The position numbers were made by a program, and so were the translations under genes. The notes beneath the pieces are model-generated. The model saw only the letters and a program-made list of their open reading frames with translations. It searched no databases and had not been told where the DNA came from. A DNA stretch of 28,556 nucleotides from JBEAOO01 sp041164825 (GTDB lineage Bacteria; Pseudomonadota; Gammaproteobacteria; Burkholderiales; Burkholderiaceae_C). This document shows, in pieces, positions 5,965-13,053 of the stretch. The stretch spans positions 1 through 28,556 of the forward strand of contig JBEAOO010000359.1 in NCBI GenBank assembly GCA_041164825.1, in the 5' to 3' direction. How positions within the stretch are numbered: position 1 is the stretch's first letter; each line of letters opens with the position of its first letter.

Positions 5965-8958
5965 ATGCCCGGCCACCCCACCCCCCACGCGCCAGCGCCG
6001 ACCGACACCGGCCTGCCCGACGGGGACAGGCGTGCGCTGGCCGAATGGGCCCAAACGGGCCTGTTCGTCGTTCAAGACGGGCTGATCGCCTACGCCAACC
6101 CGGCGCTGGCCGAGATGCTGCACCGCCCCAGCGCGAGCGAGTTGCTGGGGCAACCGGTGTTGGTGCTGACCGCGCCCGAGTACCACGCCCATGCGCTGGC
6201 CACCATTGAGCGGCGGCTGGCCGGCAAGACCGGCCGGCCCGGCAGCATCCGTGGCTTGCGCGCCGACGGCAGCACCTTCGACGCCCAGGTGTTTGCGCGC
6301 CGCATTGACCACGCCGGCCGCCCCGCCGTGCTGATCACGCTGTTTGACAACAGCAAGCTGCAAGACGCGCTGCGCAGCGCCGAGTGGAGCGCCAAGCTGT
6401 TGGCCAGCACCGAGGCGCTGTGCGGCTCGGGCGCGTTTGAGGTGCACTGGCCGTCGGGCGAGTTGACGGTGTCGTCGGGCTTTCGGGCGCTGATCGGCCT
6501 GCCCCCCGCCGACGTCGACAGCCACGCGCACAACATCGACGCGCTCGACTGGGTGCCGCCCGGTGAGCAGCCTTTTGTATCGTGCATCTGGCGCAGCGCC
6601 ACGGCGGGTGAGCCGTTTGAATTTCAACACCGCGTCAGCTGCAGCGATGGCAGCACCCGCGTGGTGCTGCACCGCGGCCTGCTCAGCGACCACGGGCCGG
6701 CCGGCCTGCGCGGCGTGGCCATCTTGCAAGACATCACCGCGCAGCGCGAGGCCGAGCTGCGCATCCAGGCCCTGGCCAACCACGACGAGGTGACCGGCCT
6801 GCCGAACCGCGCGTGGATGCTCGACCAGCTTGATGCCGCCATGCATGCCGCGCGCTGGGAGTCGCGCGGATTTGCGCTGCTCACCTTCGATGTGGCGCGC
6901 ATCGCCGACATCAAATCGAACATGGGTTTTGGCGCCGGCGACACGCTGGCCATGGCCTTGGCCGCCCGCCTGCGCGAGGCCTGCGGCGAGGGAGAAATCG
7001 TGGCCCGTCTGGGCGACACCGAGTTCGCCTGGATGGCCGACACCGGCCCGGACTGCGACGCCGCCCAAGCCCAGATCAGCCTGCGCGCCAGCGCGCTGCA
7101 AGCGGTGCTCGAAGCCCCGGTGCGGCTGGGCAGCGCCGACGTGTTCCCGCTGTGCGTGATTGGCGCGGCGCTGTTTCCGCACAACGCCAGCACGCCCGAA
7201 ACCCTGCTCGAAGCCGCGCAGACCGCCCGCCTGGACGTGTCGGACTGCACCGGCCTGGCCTTCTTCCGGCCCGAGGCTGGCTTGAGCGCCATGCGCGCCA
7301 TGCAAATCGATTCGGCGCTGCACCGGGCACTGGCACAAAACGAGTTTGCGCTGCACTACCAGCCACAGGTGTCGCTGGACGATGGCGTGGTGCACGGCGC
7401 CGAAGCGCTGCTGCGCTGGCATTCGGCCGAACTGGGGTCGGTGTCGCCGGCCGAGTTCATCCCGATCGCTGAGCGCTCCGGGCTGATTGGCGACATCGGC
7501 GACTGGGTGCTCAGGCGCGCGTGCGAGCAGATCGTGGCCTGGCGGCGCGCGGGCCTGCCGCCGGTGCGGGTGGCCGTCAACTTGTCGCCCATCCAGCTGC
7601 AGCGGCCCGATCTCGCGCGCCACATCCAACGCATGCTCGATGCCACCGGCGCCGACCCCGAGTGCCTGGGCGTGGAGATCACCGAGAGCATCTTGATGGA
7701 CTCGGTGGATCGCGCGGCGCAGATGCTGCGCGAGATCCGTGCGCTCGGCATCGAGATCGCACTCGACGACTTCGGCACCGGCTACTCCAGCCTCAACAAC
7801 CTGAGCCGCCTGCCGATCGATGTGGTGAAGGTGGACCGCAGCTTTGTGCACGATTTGACCGCCGACCCGCAGCAGGTGTCGGTGACGCGCGCCATCATCA
7901 ACATGACGCACGGCCTGCGCATGAAGGTGCTGGCCGAGGGCGTGGAAACCGAAGGCCAGCTGAGTCTGCTGGCCTCCTGGGGCTGCGACCAGATCCAGGG
8001 CTACTGGTTCAGCCGGCCGCTGCCGGCCGAGGCCTTTGAGGCCCTGCTGCGCGACGGCAAACACCTGCCAGACCGCTTCGTCACGCGCAACCAGCGCGGC
8101 CGCACCCTGCTGCTGGTGGACGACGAGCCCAACATCGTCAACGCGCTCAAGCGCTTGCTGCGCCGCGATGGCTACCACGTGCTCACCGCCAGCAGCGGCA
8201 GCGAAGGGCTGCAGTTGCTGACCGAGCACCCGGTCGATGTGATCCTCACCGATCAGCGCATGCCGGGCATGACGGGTGTCGAATTCCTGCACCGCGCCAA
8301 AGCGCAATCGCCGCACACGGTGCGCATGGTGCTGTCGGGCTACACCGAGTTGCAATCCATCATCGACGCCATCAACGAAGGCGCGATCTACAAATTTCTC
8401 ACCAAGCCCTGGGACGACCAGCGCCTGCGCGGCCACGTGGCCGAGGCCTTCCGGCAGAAGGAGCTGTCCGACGAAAACCGCCGCCTGCAAGACCAGGTGG
8501 AGGCCGCCAACAACGACCTCGCCCACCTCAACGACAAGTTGGGGCGCCTGCTGGCCCAGCAAAACGCCCAGGCTGAATTGCTCTCGGCCAGCGCCAACGG
8601 TTTCCGCGAGGTGCTCGACGGCCTGCCCACCCCGGTGATCGGCATCGACCCGGATGGCCTGGTGGCGTATGCCAACCCGGCCGCCGAGAGCACCCTCAGC
8701 GACAGCGGCGGCCTGCTCGGTCAGCCCATGGGCCACGCGCTGCTGACCCAGGGACTGAGCGCCGACAGCGGGCCAGGCCAGAGTGGATTGACCTTCAACG
8801 GCCAGCGCTATCGCCTGCTGTGCAACACGCTGCAGCCGCAGGGCACCGGCCCGCGTGGCCAGGTGTTGCTGCTGGTGCCCGATGCAGGCGACGGCGAGGT
8901 GCTCGCGCAGCGGGCCGACGGCTTTTTGCCCGCCCCTATTCTTCACGACATTCACTGA
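5965..8958 (+). CDS. PAS / degenerate GGDEF / EAL / REC / PAS signalling protein, predicted c-di-GMP phosphodiesterase
   Basis: This 997-aa cytoplasmic protein has, in order: a PAS domain (about residues 25-125), a second PAS-like domain (about 135-260), a GGDEF domain (about 270-440), an EAL domain (about 450-690), a receiver (about 712-830), a helical linker and a third PAS-like domain (about 870-960). The GGDEF signature reads LGDTEF (349-354), so cyclase activity is unlikely. The EAL domain keeps its catalytic motifs: E480-A-L, EITES (571-575), DDFGTG (from 601), K622 in KVDRS, and AEGVE (E658). The receiver has the acidic pair D719/D720, the phospho-acceptor D763 in TDQRMPG, and a KPWDD end as in RpfG-like regulators. 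A receiver placed after the EAL is unusual. The start ATG 5965 follows the ycgR stop by 15 bases. Confidence 0.92.
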   Translation: MPGHPTPHAPAPTDTGLPDGDRRALAEWAQTGLFVVQDGLIAYANPALAEMLHRPSASELLGQPVLVLTAPEYHAHALATIERRLAGKTGRPGSIRGLRADGSTFDAQVFARRIDHAGRPAVLITLFDNSKLQDALRSAEWSAKLLASTEALCGSGAFEVHWPSGELTVSSGFRALIGLPPADVDSHAHNIDALDWVPPGEQPFVSCIWRSATAGEPFEFQHRVSCSDGSTRVVLHRGLLSDHGPAGLRGVAILQDITAQREAELRIQALANHDEVTGLPNRAWMLDQLDAAMHAARWESRGFALLTFDVARIADIKSNMGFGAGDTLAMALAARLREACGEGEIVARLGDTEFAWMADTGPDCDAAQAQISLRASALQAVLEAPVRLGSADVFPLCVIGAALFPHNASTPETLLEAAQTARLDVSDCTGLAFFRPEAGLSAMRAMQIDSALHRALAQNEFALHYQPQVSLDDGVVHGAEALLRWHSAELGSVSPAEFIPIAERSGLIGDIGDWVLRRACEQIVAWRRAGLPPVRVAVNLSPIQLQRPDLARHIQRMLDATGADPECLGVEITESILMDSVDRAAQMLREIRALGIEIALDDFGTGYSSLNNLSRLPIDVVKVDRSFVHDLTADPQQVSVTRAIINMTHGLRMKVLAEGVETEGQLSLLASWGCDQIQGYWFSRPLPAEAFEALLRDGKHLPDRFVTRNQRGRTLLLVDDEPNIVNALKRLLRRDGYHVLTASSGSEGLQLLTEHPVDVILTDQRMPGMTGVEFLHRAKAQSPHTVRMVLSGYTELQSIIDAINEGAIYKFLTKPWDDQRLRGHVAEAFRQKELSDENRRLQDQVEAANNDLAHLNDKLGRLLAQQNAQAELLSASANGFREVLDGLPTPVIGIDPDGLVAYANPAAESTLSDSGGLLGQPMGHALLTQGLSADSGPGQSGLTFNGQRYRLLCNTLQPQGTGPRGQVLLLVPDAGDGEVLAQRADGFLPAPILHDIH

Positions 8959-8959
8959 C

Positions 8960-9121
8960 ATGACACCCCACACCCCGCCAGCCGCCACCCCGCCGCCCGC
9001 GCCGCCCGGCCCCGCTGCCGCCGACCGGCTGGCGCACCTGTTTCGCGACAGCCGCGCCGCAGGCGAGGTGCATCCGCTGGAACACCTGGTGCGCCGCTAC
9101 CTGAACGGAGATCGGGCATGA
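8960..9121 (+). CDS. Small unrecognised protein (53 aa) between the phosphodiesterase and HDOD genes
   Basis: A 53-codon frame begins one base after the stop of the phosphodiesterase gene and ends in an ATGA overlap with the HDOD gene, the spacing expected of a translated, coupled gene. The first 20 residues are Pro/Ala-rich; the rest (ADRLAHLFRDSRAAGEVHPL and onward to the end) is a charged, probably helical segment with no membrane span or signal peptide. I do not recognise the family and assign no function. An upstream extension in the same frame, overlapping the previous gene, looks like a frame shadow. The alternative is that this is non-coding spacer that happens to be open. Confidence 0.6.
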   Translation: MTPHTPPAATPPPAPPGPAAADRLAHLFRDSRAAGEVHPLEHLVRRYLNGDRA

Positions 9122-9999
9122 ACGCACCACTGCGCCCTGTGCTCGACCTGGCCGTGCTGCAACAGCGCGTGCGCGACCTGCCCGCCTTGCCCGAAGCGGC
9201 GATGGACGCGCTGGCCCTGCTGCGCGACAGCGACTCCCACATCCAGGACTGCGCCGACCGCCTGGCCTGCGACCCGGCGCTCACCGCCCGCGTGCTCGGC
9301 CTGGCCAACTCGGCCTTCTTCGGCGCGCGCGGCAAGGTGTCGAGCGTGGTGGGGGCCATCCAGGTGCTGGGCCGGCGCAGCGTGATCGCGCTGCTGGCCA
9401 CGGCCAGCGTGTCGCAAGCCTTCACAGCCACGGCAGGCACAGGCTTTGACCTGCGCGGCTTTTGGCGCCACACACTGGGTGCGGCGTTGGCAGCGCAGGG
9501 CATCGCGCGAGAGCGCGGGGACGACGACGGCCTGGCCTTCACCACCGGCTTGCTGCACGACATCGGCCTGCTGGCCATGGCCACGCACTTCCCGGTCGAG
9601 ACCGAGGCCGTGGCAGCCTGGTGCCGCAAGCACGACTGCCCCGCACTCGCGGCCGAACACGCGGTGCTCGGACCCGACGTGGACCACCCCCACGTGGGCG
9701 GCATGATTGCCGCGCATTGGCACTTCCCGGACGCCGTCACCCAGGCCATCCGCTGGCACCACGCGCCGTCGGCCGAGGCGGCGCAGCTCTCGCCCGAGGC
9801 GCGCCGGTTGAGTGACACCGTGCACGTGGCCGAAGCCCTGACCCACGCGCTCGACCTGCATGGCGCCGCCGACGAGCGCGTGCCGCGCATGGACGCCGGC
9901 GCCTGGTCGCGCTTGGGCCTGAGTGACGAGGCCGGCCTGCGTGTGCTGGCCCACACCCACGAAGGCGTCAACGAGCTGGCCCAGGCCCTGGGCCTGTAG
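9118..9999 (+). CDS. HDOD domain protein
   Basis: The 293-aa product is almost entirely an HDOD domain (about residues 14-210), an HD-related fold that usually lacks hydrolase activity and appears in signalling proteins linked to motility and two-component systems. The typical early segment (LPALPEAAMD, then ARVLGLANSAFFG at about 57-69) is present, as are FWRHTLGAA (115-123) and GLLHDIG (144-150). So HD-like residues persist, although enzymatic activity cannot be claimed. Translation is coupled to the preceding small gene by ATGA. Its place between an EAL phosphodiesterase and a kinase/HD-GYP pair suggests a role in the same signalling circuit, by inference only. Confidence 0.9.
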   Translation: MNAPLRPVLDLAVLQQRVRDLPALPEAAMDALALLRDSDSHIQDCADRLACDPALTARVLGLANSAFFGARGKVSSVVGAIQVLGRRSVIALLATASVSQAFTATAGTGFDLRGFWRHTLGAALAAQGIARERGDDDGLAFTTGLLHDIGLLAMATHFPVETEAVAAWCRKHDCPALAAEHAVLGPDVDHPHVGGMIAAHWHFPDAVTQAIRWHHAPSAEAAQLSPEARRLSDTVHVAEALTHALDLHGAADERVPRMDAGAWSRLGLSDEAGLRVLAHTHEGVNELAQALGL

Positions 10000-10043
10000 C
10001 ACCGCCCGCCCACTTGCAGCGCGACCTTGCACCGAGACCCACC

Positions 10044-10979
10044 ATGGCCACCCTCTCCTCCCCGCAGCCGTGTGAGGCCTGCCCGGTGGCCGCACACGTG
10101 GCCACCCTGGAGCACGCCAACGGCGAACTCAAAGGCCTGAACTCGCAGCTGCAGCGCGCCCAAGACCAGCTGATGCAGGCCGAGAAGCTGGCCTCTATCG
10201 GCCAGCTGGCGGCCGGTGTGGCGCACGAGATCAACAACCCGGTGGGGTATGTTTTCTCCAACTTCGGCACCTTGAGCAAGGTGCTCGACGACCTGTTCCG
10301 CATGCTCGCCGCCTATGAACAGGCCGAGCCCTTGCTGAGCGGCACGCCCGCGGCGGCCACGCTGAAGCGGTTGCGCGAAGACATTGAGCTCGACTACCTG
10401 AAGGAAGACGTGCCGGCGTTGATGGCCGAGTCGCTCGAAGGCATCACCCGCGTGCGCAAGATCGTGCAAGACCTGAAGGACTTCTCGCACGTCGACCAGC
10501 GCCTGGAGTGGACCTGGAGCAACCTGCACAAAGGCCTCGATTCCACGCTCAACATCGTCAACAACGAGATCAAGTACAAGGCCGAGGTGGTGCGCGAGTA
10601 CGGCGAAATTCCCGACGTGGAGTGCCTGCCTTCGCAGCTCAACCAAGTGTTCATGAACCTGCTGGTGAACGCCGCCCACGCAGTGCACAAAGAGCGCGGT
10701 TTGATCACCGTGCGCAGCGGCCACGACGCCGCGGCCAACGAGGTGTGGGTGGAGGTGGACGACGACGGTTGCGGCATCGCGCGCGACAACCTCAACCGCA
10801 TCTTCGACCCCTTCTTCACCACCAAACCGGTGGGCCAGGGCACGGGGCTGGGGCTGTCGCTGTCCTACGGCATTGTGCAAAAACATGCGGGTCGCATGAC
10901 GGTGCGCAGCGAGCTCGGACAGGGCACGTGTTTTCGGGTCAGCGTGCCCGTGCGGCACACGCCGGTGGCCACACCATGA
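10044..10979 (+). CDS. Soluble sensor histidine kinase
   Basis: The 311-aa kinase has an N-terminal stretch with a C10-EA-C13 pair, a coiled-coil-like segment (about residues 20-50), a HisKA dimerisation domain with the phospho-accepting H61 in AHEINNP, and an HATPase domain with N-box (NQVFMNLLVNAAHAV), G1 (DDDGCGI) and G2 (GQGTGLGL) motifs. No membrane span and no classical sensor domain is visible. ATG 10044 is preferred over the TTG at 10014 because family-like sequence starts after it and the upstream stretch is untypical. The gene overlaps the downstream response regulator by four bases (ATGA), so the two are almost certainly partners. The kinase could also serve the receiver in the upstream EAL protein. 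Confidence 0.93.
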   Translation: MATLSSPQPCEACPVAAHVATLEHANGELKGLNSQLQRAQDQLMQAEKLASIGQLAAGVAHEINNPVGYVFSNFGTLSKVLDDLFRMLAAYEQAEPLLSGTPAAATLKRLREDIELDYLKEDVPALMAESLEGITRVRKIVQDLKDFSHVDQRLEWTWSNLHKGLDSTLNIVNNEIKYKAEVVREYGEIPDVECLPSQLNQVFMNLLVNAAHAVHKERGLITVRSGHDAAANEVWVEVDDDGCGIARDNLNRIFDPFFTTKPVGQGTGLGLSLSYGIVQKHAGRMTVRSELGQGTCFRVSVPVRHTPVATP

Positions 10980-12313
10980 GCGCGCCCCTGGTGCTGGCCG
11001 CCGCGCCGCCGGGGCCGGGCGACGAGCTCGCGCTGGCCGACCAACTCACCGTGATGTGCGTGGACGACGAGCCCAATATCTTGGCCGCCCTCAAGCGCAC
11101 GCTGCGCGGTCGGGGCTACGCCGTGCTCACGGCTTGCAGCGGCGCCGAGGCGCTGGAAACCCTGGCCCATGTGCCGGTCGACCTGCTGATCAGCGACATG
11201 CGCATGCCCGGCATGGACGGCACGCAACTGCTGGAGCAAGTCAACGCGCGCTGGCCCCACACCGTGCGCCTCTTGCTCACCGGCCATGCCGACATGGACG
11301 CCACCATTGGCGCGATCAACCGCGGCCAGATTTTTCGCTACATCCACAAGCCGTGGGACGAAGGCGACCTGCTGAGCGCGGTGGCGCAAGGGCTGGAGCG
11401 GCTGGCGCTGCAGCGCGACAAAACCCGGCTCGAAGCGTTGACGCAAGCGCAGAACCGCAGCCTGCAGCAGCTCAACGGCGAGCTCGAAACCCGCGTGCAA
11501 GCGCGCACCGCCGAGCTGCAAACCGCCAACGACAAACTGCGCCGCAACCACCTGAAAACCATCAAGGTGTTCTCCAATTTGTTGGAGCTTCGGGGCGGCG
11601 GCTTTGCCGGCCACGGCCGCCGTGTGGCCGAGATGGCGCGCAACATCGCTCGCCACATGGGGCTGCCCGAAGCGCAGGTGCTGCCTATTTTTGTGGCCGG
11701 TTTGCTGCACGACATCGGCCTGATTGGCGCGGCCGACACGCTGCTGAGCAAGCCCGTGTCCAAACTCAGCAAGGACGAGCTGGCGCTCTACCGCCAGCAC
11801 CCGGCAAACGCTGAACAATCGCTGATGGCCTTGGACGATTTGCAGAACGTGGTGCCGCTGATCCACAGCCACCACGAGCATTTTGATGGCAGCGGTTTTC
11901 CGCAGCACCTGGCCGGCGCAGACATCCCGCTGGGCGGGCGCATCTTGGCCGTGGCCGATGCGTTTGACGAGTTGCAAACTGGCCAGGTGATTGAGCAGGC
12001 GGTGACCGCCGCCGAGGCGCGCACCTTGATCTTCGCCGGCAGCGGCCGGCAGTTTGACCCGGCGGTGCTGCTGGCCTTCATGGCCATCACCGAACCCGAG
12101 CGGCCCAAAGTGGCGCGGCCCGACCTGATCCTCGGCACCACCGCGCTGCAGCCCGACATGGTGGTGGCGCGCGACCTGGTATCGGCGCGCGGCATGCTGA
12201 TGCTCACCGCCGGCCACCGGCTCACGCCCTCGCTGATTCAGCGCCTGCAAGAGTTTGATTTGCGCGACGGTGGCACGCTGAAAGTCCACATTCAGGCACA
12301 AGCTTTGGTTTGA
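10976..12313 (+). CDS. Response regulator with HD-GYP phosphodiesterase domain (RpfG-like)
   Basis: The 445-aa protein has a receiver (about residues 25-145; phospho-acceptor D74 in SDMRMPG, KPWDE near the end), a coiled-coil linker (about 150-200) and an HD-GYP domain (about 205-370). The HD-GYP signature is HDIG (245-248) and HHEHFDGSGFP (299-309), with GFP in place of GYP. HD-GYP proteins hydrolyse c-di-GMP. The domain is somewhat compact, and the last 70 residues (from about LGTTALQPDMVVARDL) are an extra segment found in similar REC/HD-GYP proteins. The ATG at 10976 overlaps the kinase stop; the open frame continues upstream through the kinase gene but that part is a shadow. Metal-binding residues appear intact, so activity is plausible. 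Confidence 0.92.
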   Translation: MSAPLVLAAAPPGPGDELALADQLTVMCVDDEPNILAALKRTLRGRGYAVLTACSGAEALETLAHVPVDLLISDMRMPGMDGTQLLEQVNARWPHTVRLLLTGHADMDATIGAINRGQIFRYIHKPWDEGDLLSAVAQGLERLALQRDKTRLEALTQAQNRSLQQLNGELETRVQARTAELQTANDKLRRNHLKTIKVFSNLLELRGGGFAGHGRRVAEMARNIARHMGLPEAQVLPIFVAGLLHDIGLIGAADTLLSKPVSKLSKDELALYRQHPANAEQSLMALDDLQNVVPLIHSHHEHFDGSGFPQHLAGADIPLGGRILAVADAFDELQTGQVIEQAVTAAEARTLIFAGSGRQFDPAVLLAFMAITEPERPKVARPDLILGTTALQPDMVVARDLVSARGMLMLTAGHRLTPSLIQRLQEFDLRDGGTLKVHIQAQALV

Positions 12314-12407
12314 AACACGCTGTGGCCGGCCAGGAATCGGGCGAAGTACCCCGCCGGGCGTGGACAATCGGCCCGCCCAACTCCTGGGCGCTTTGTCACT
12401 GAACCCC

Positions 12408-12824
12408 ATGAACCGTGTTGAACTGATTGAACTGATTGCCCAAGAACACAGCCTGAGCAAGGCCGAAGCCGGCCGCGTGCTGGGCACCGTCCTCGACGCC
12501 GTGGTCAACACGGTGAAGAAGGGCGGCACCGTGACCCTGCCGGGCTTCGGCAGCTTCAAACAAACCAGCCGCGCCGCCCGCACCGGCCGCAACCCAGCCA
12601 CCGGCGACAAGCTGAAGATCGCTGCGTCCAAGCTGCCCAAGTTCACCGCCGGCTCCAAGTTCAAGGCCGCCGTCGACCCCAAGGCCGCTGCCCGCAAGGC
12701 CGCCAAGGCCGCTGCTGCCGCCCCGGCCCCGAAGGCTGCTGTGGCCAAGAAGGCCGCCGCCAAGCCGGCTGCCAAGGCTGCTGCAAAACCCGCCGCCAAG
12801 CCCGCCGCCAAAGCCAAGAAGTGA
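12408..12824 (+). CDS. HU/IHF-family DNA-binding protein with histone-H1-like Ala/Lys/Pro tail
   Basis: The 138-aa product is a fusion of an HU-type domain (residues 1-90: MNRVELIELIAQEHSLSKAE, then GTVTLPGFGSF and the beta-arm motif GRNPATGDKLKI) and a low-complexity basic tail (about 91-138) built from AAKPAAK/KKAAAK units. The HU core bends and compacts DNA; Lys/Ala/Pro tails of this kind recall eukaryotic linker histone H1 and occur in HU variants of Burkholderiales. ATG 12408 is chosen because the sequence from there is the standard HU start; an in-frame GTG at 12360 would add 16 atypical residues. The gene stands alone, with its own terminator, between the signalling module and the ADH/MFS/LysR cassette. 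It is not a flagellar gene. Confidence 0.93.
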   Translation: MNRVELIELIAQEHSLSKAEAGRVLGTVLDAVVNTVKKGGTVTLPGFGSFKQTSRAARTGRNPATGDKLKIAASKLPKFTAGSKFKAAVDPKAAARKAAKAAAAAPAPKAAVAKKAAAKPAAKAAAKPAAKPAAKAKK

Positions 12825-12884
12825 TGTGGCAGCGGTGAGCCGTGAGCGCATGGCGCTCGCCGTCACCGCCTGCACCGCCACCCC

Positions 12885-12924
12885 AGGCCTGCCCACGCTC
12901 ACGCGTGCGCAGGCCTTGTTGTTT
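12885..12924 (+). terminator. Rho-independent terminator after the HU gene
   Basis: AGGCCTGC (12885-12892) pairs with GCAGGCCT (12909-12916). After a one-base C/C mismatch, CACGC (12894-12898) pairs with GCGTG (12903-12907) around a four-base loop. TGTTGTTT follows. The stem is strong and the T-run is interrupted. Confidence 0.75.
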
Positions 12925-12964
12925 CTGCCTTGCCTGCCAGGGCATGGGTGATCTGGGCTTGCGG

Positions 12965-12985
12965 CCGGTTCTCGTTCGAAGGCTT
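12965..12985. repeat. Short dispersed repeat, second family, copy A
   Basis: A 21-base unit with core CTCGTTCGAAGGCTT matches 24353-24373 with a single C/T difference. Both copies lie just downstream of a gene and are followed by further TTCG-rich sequence. It lies between the HU terminator and the end of the dehydrogenase gene. It is too long and too GC-balanced to be chance in two intergenic gaps, but its function is unknown. Confidence 0.65.
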
Positions 12986-12988
12986 ATT

Positions 12989-13009
12989 GTTCGGCGTTCG
13001 GCGTTCGGC
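12989..13009. repeat. Tandem repeat, GTTCGGC x3
   Basis: Three perfect head-to-tail copies of GTTCGGC occupy 12989-12995, 12996-13002 and 13003-13009, immediately after the dispersed repeat. Such a 7-bp array could vary in copy number by slippage. It is intergenic, so no frame is affected. Confidence 0.8.
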
Positions 13010-13053
13010 GGCGTTGGGCACCTGTGAACGCGACGCCGTCTGCGAGCGCCCGA

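Noticed and set aside
5047..8988. A 1313-codon open frame on the minus strand opposite fliT, ycgR and the PAS/EAL gene
   Set aside because: It is rich in His/Arg/Gln/Ala/Gly without any domain pattern, as expected for a mirror frame of GC-rich coding DNA, while the plus strand has clear domains and motifs throughout.
10508..10975. Upstream extension of the HD-GYP response regulator frame
   Set aside because: It overlaps the kinase gene in another frame with no domain character; the ATGA start at 10976 gives a standard receiver N-terminus.
8952..12817. Two long minus-strand open frames (8952-10958 and 10865-12817)
   Set aside because: They lie opposite the HDOD, kinase, HD-GYP and HU genes, and their translations show no family signatures; they are shadows caused by high GC at third codon positions.
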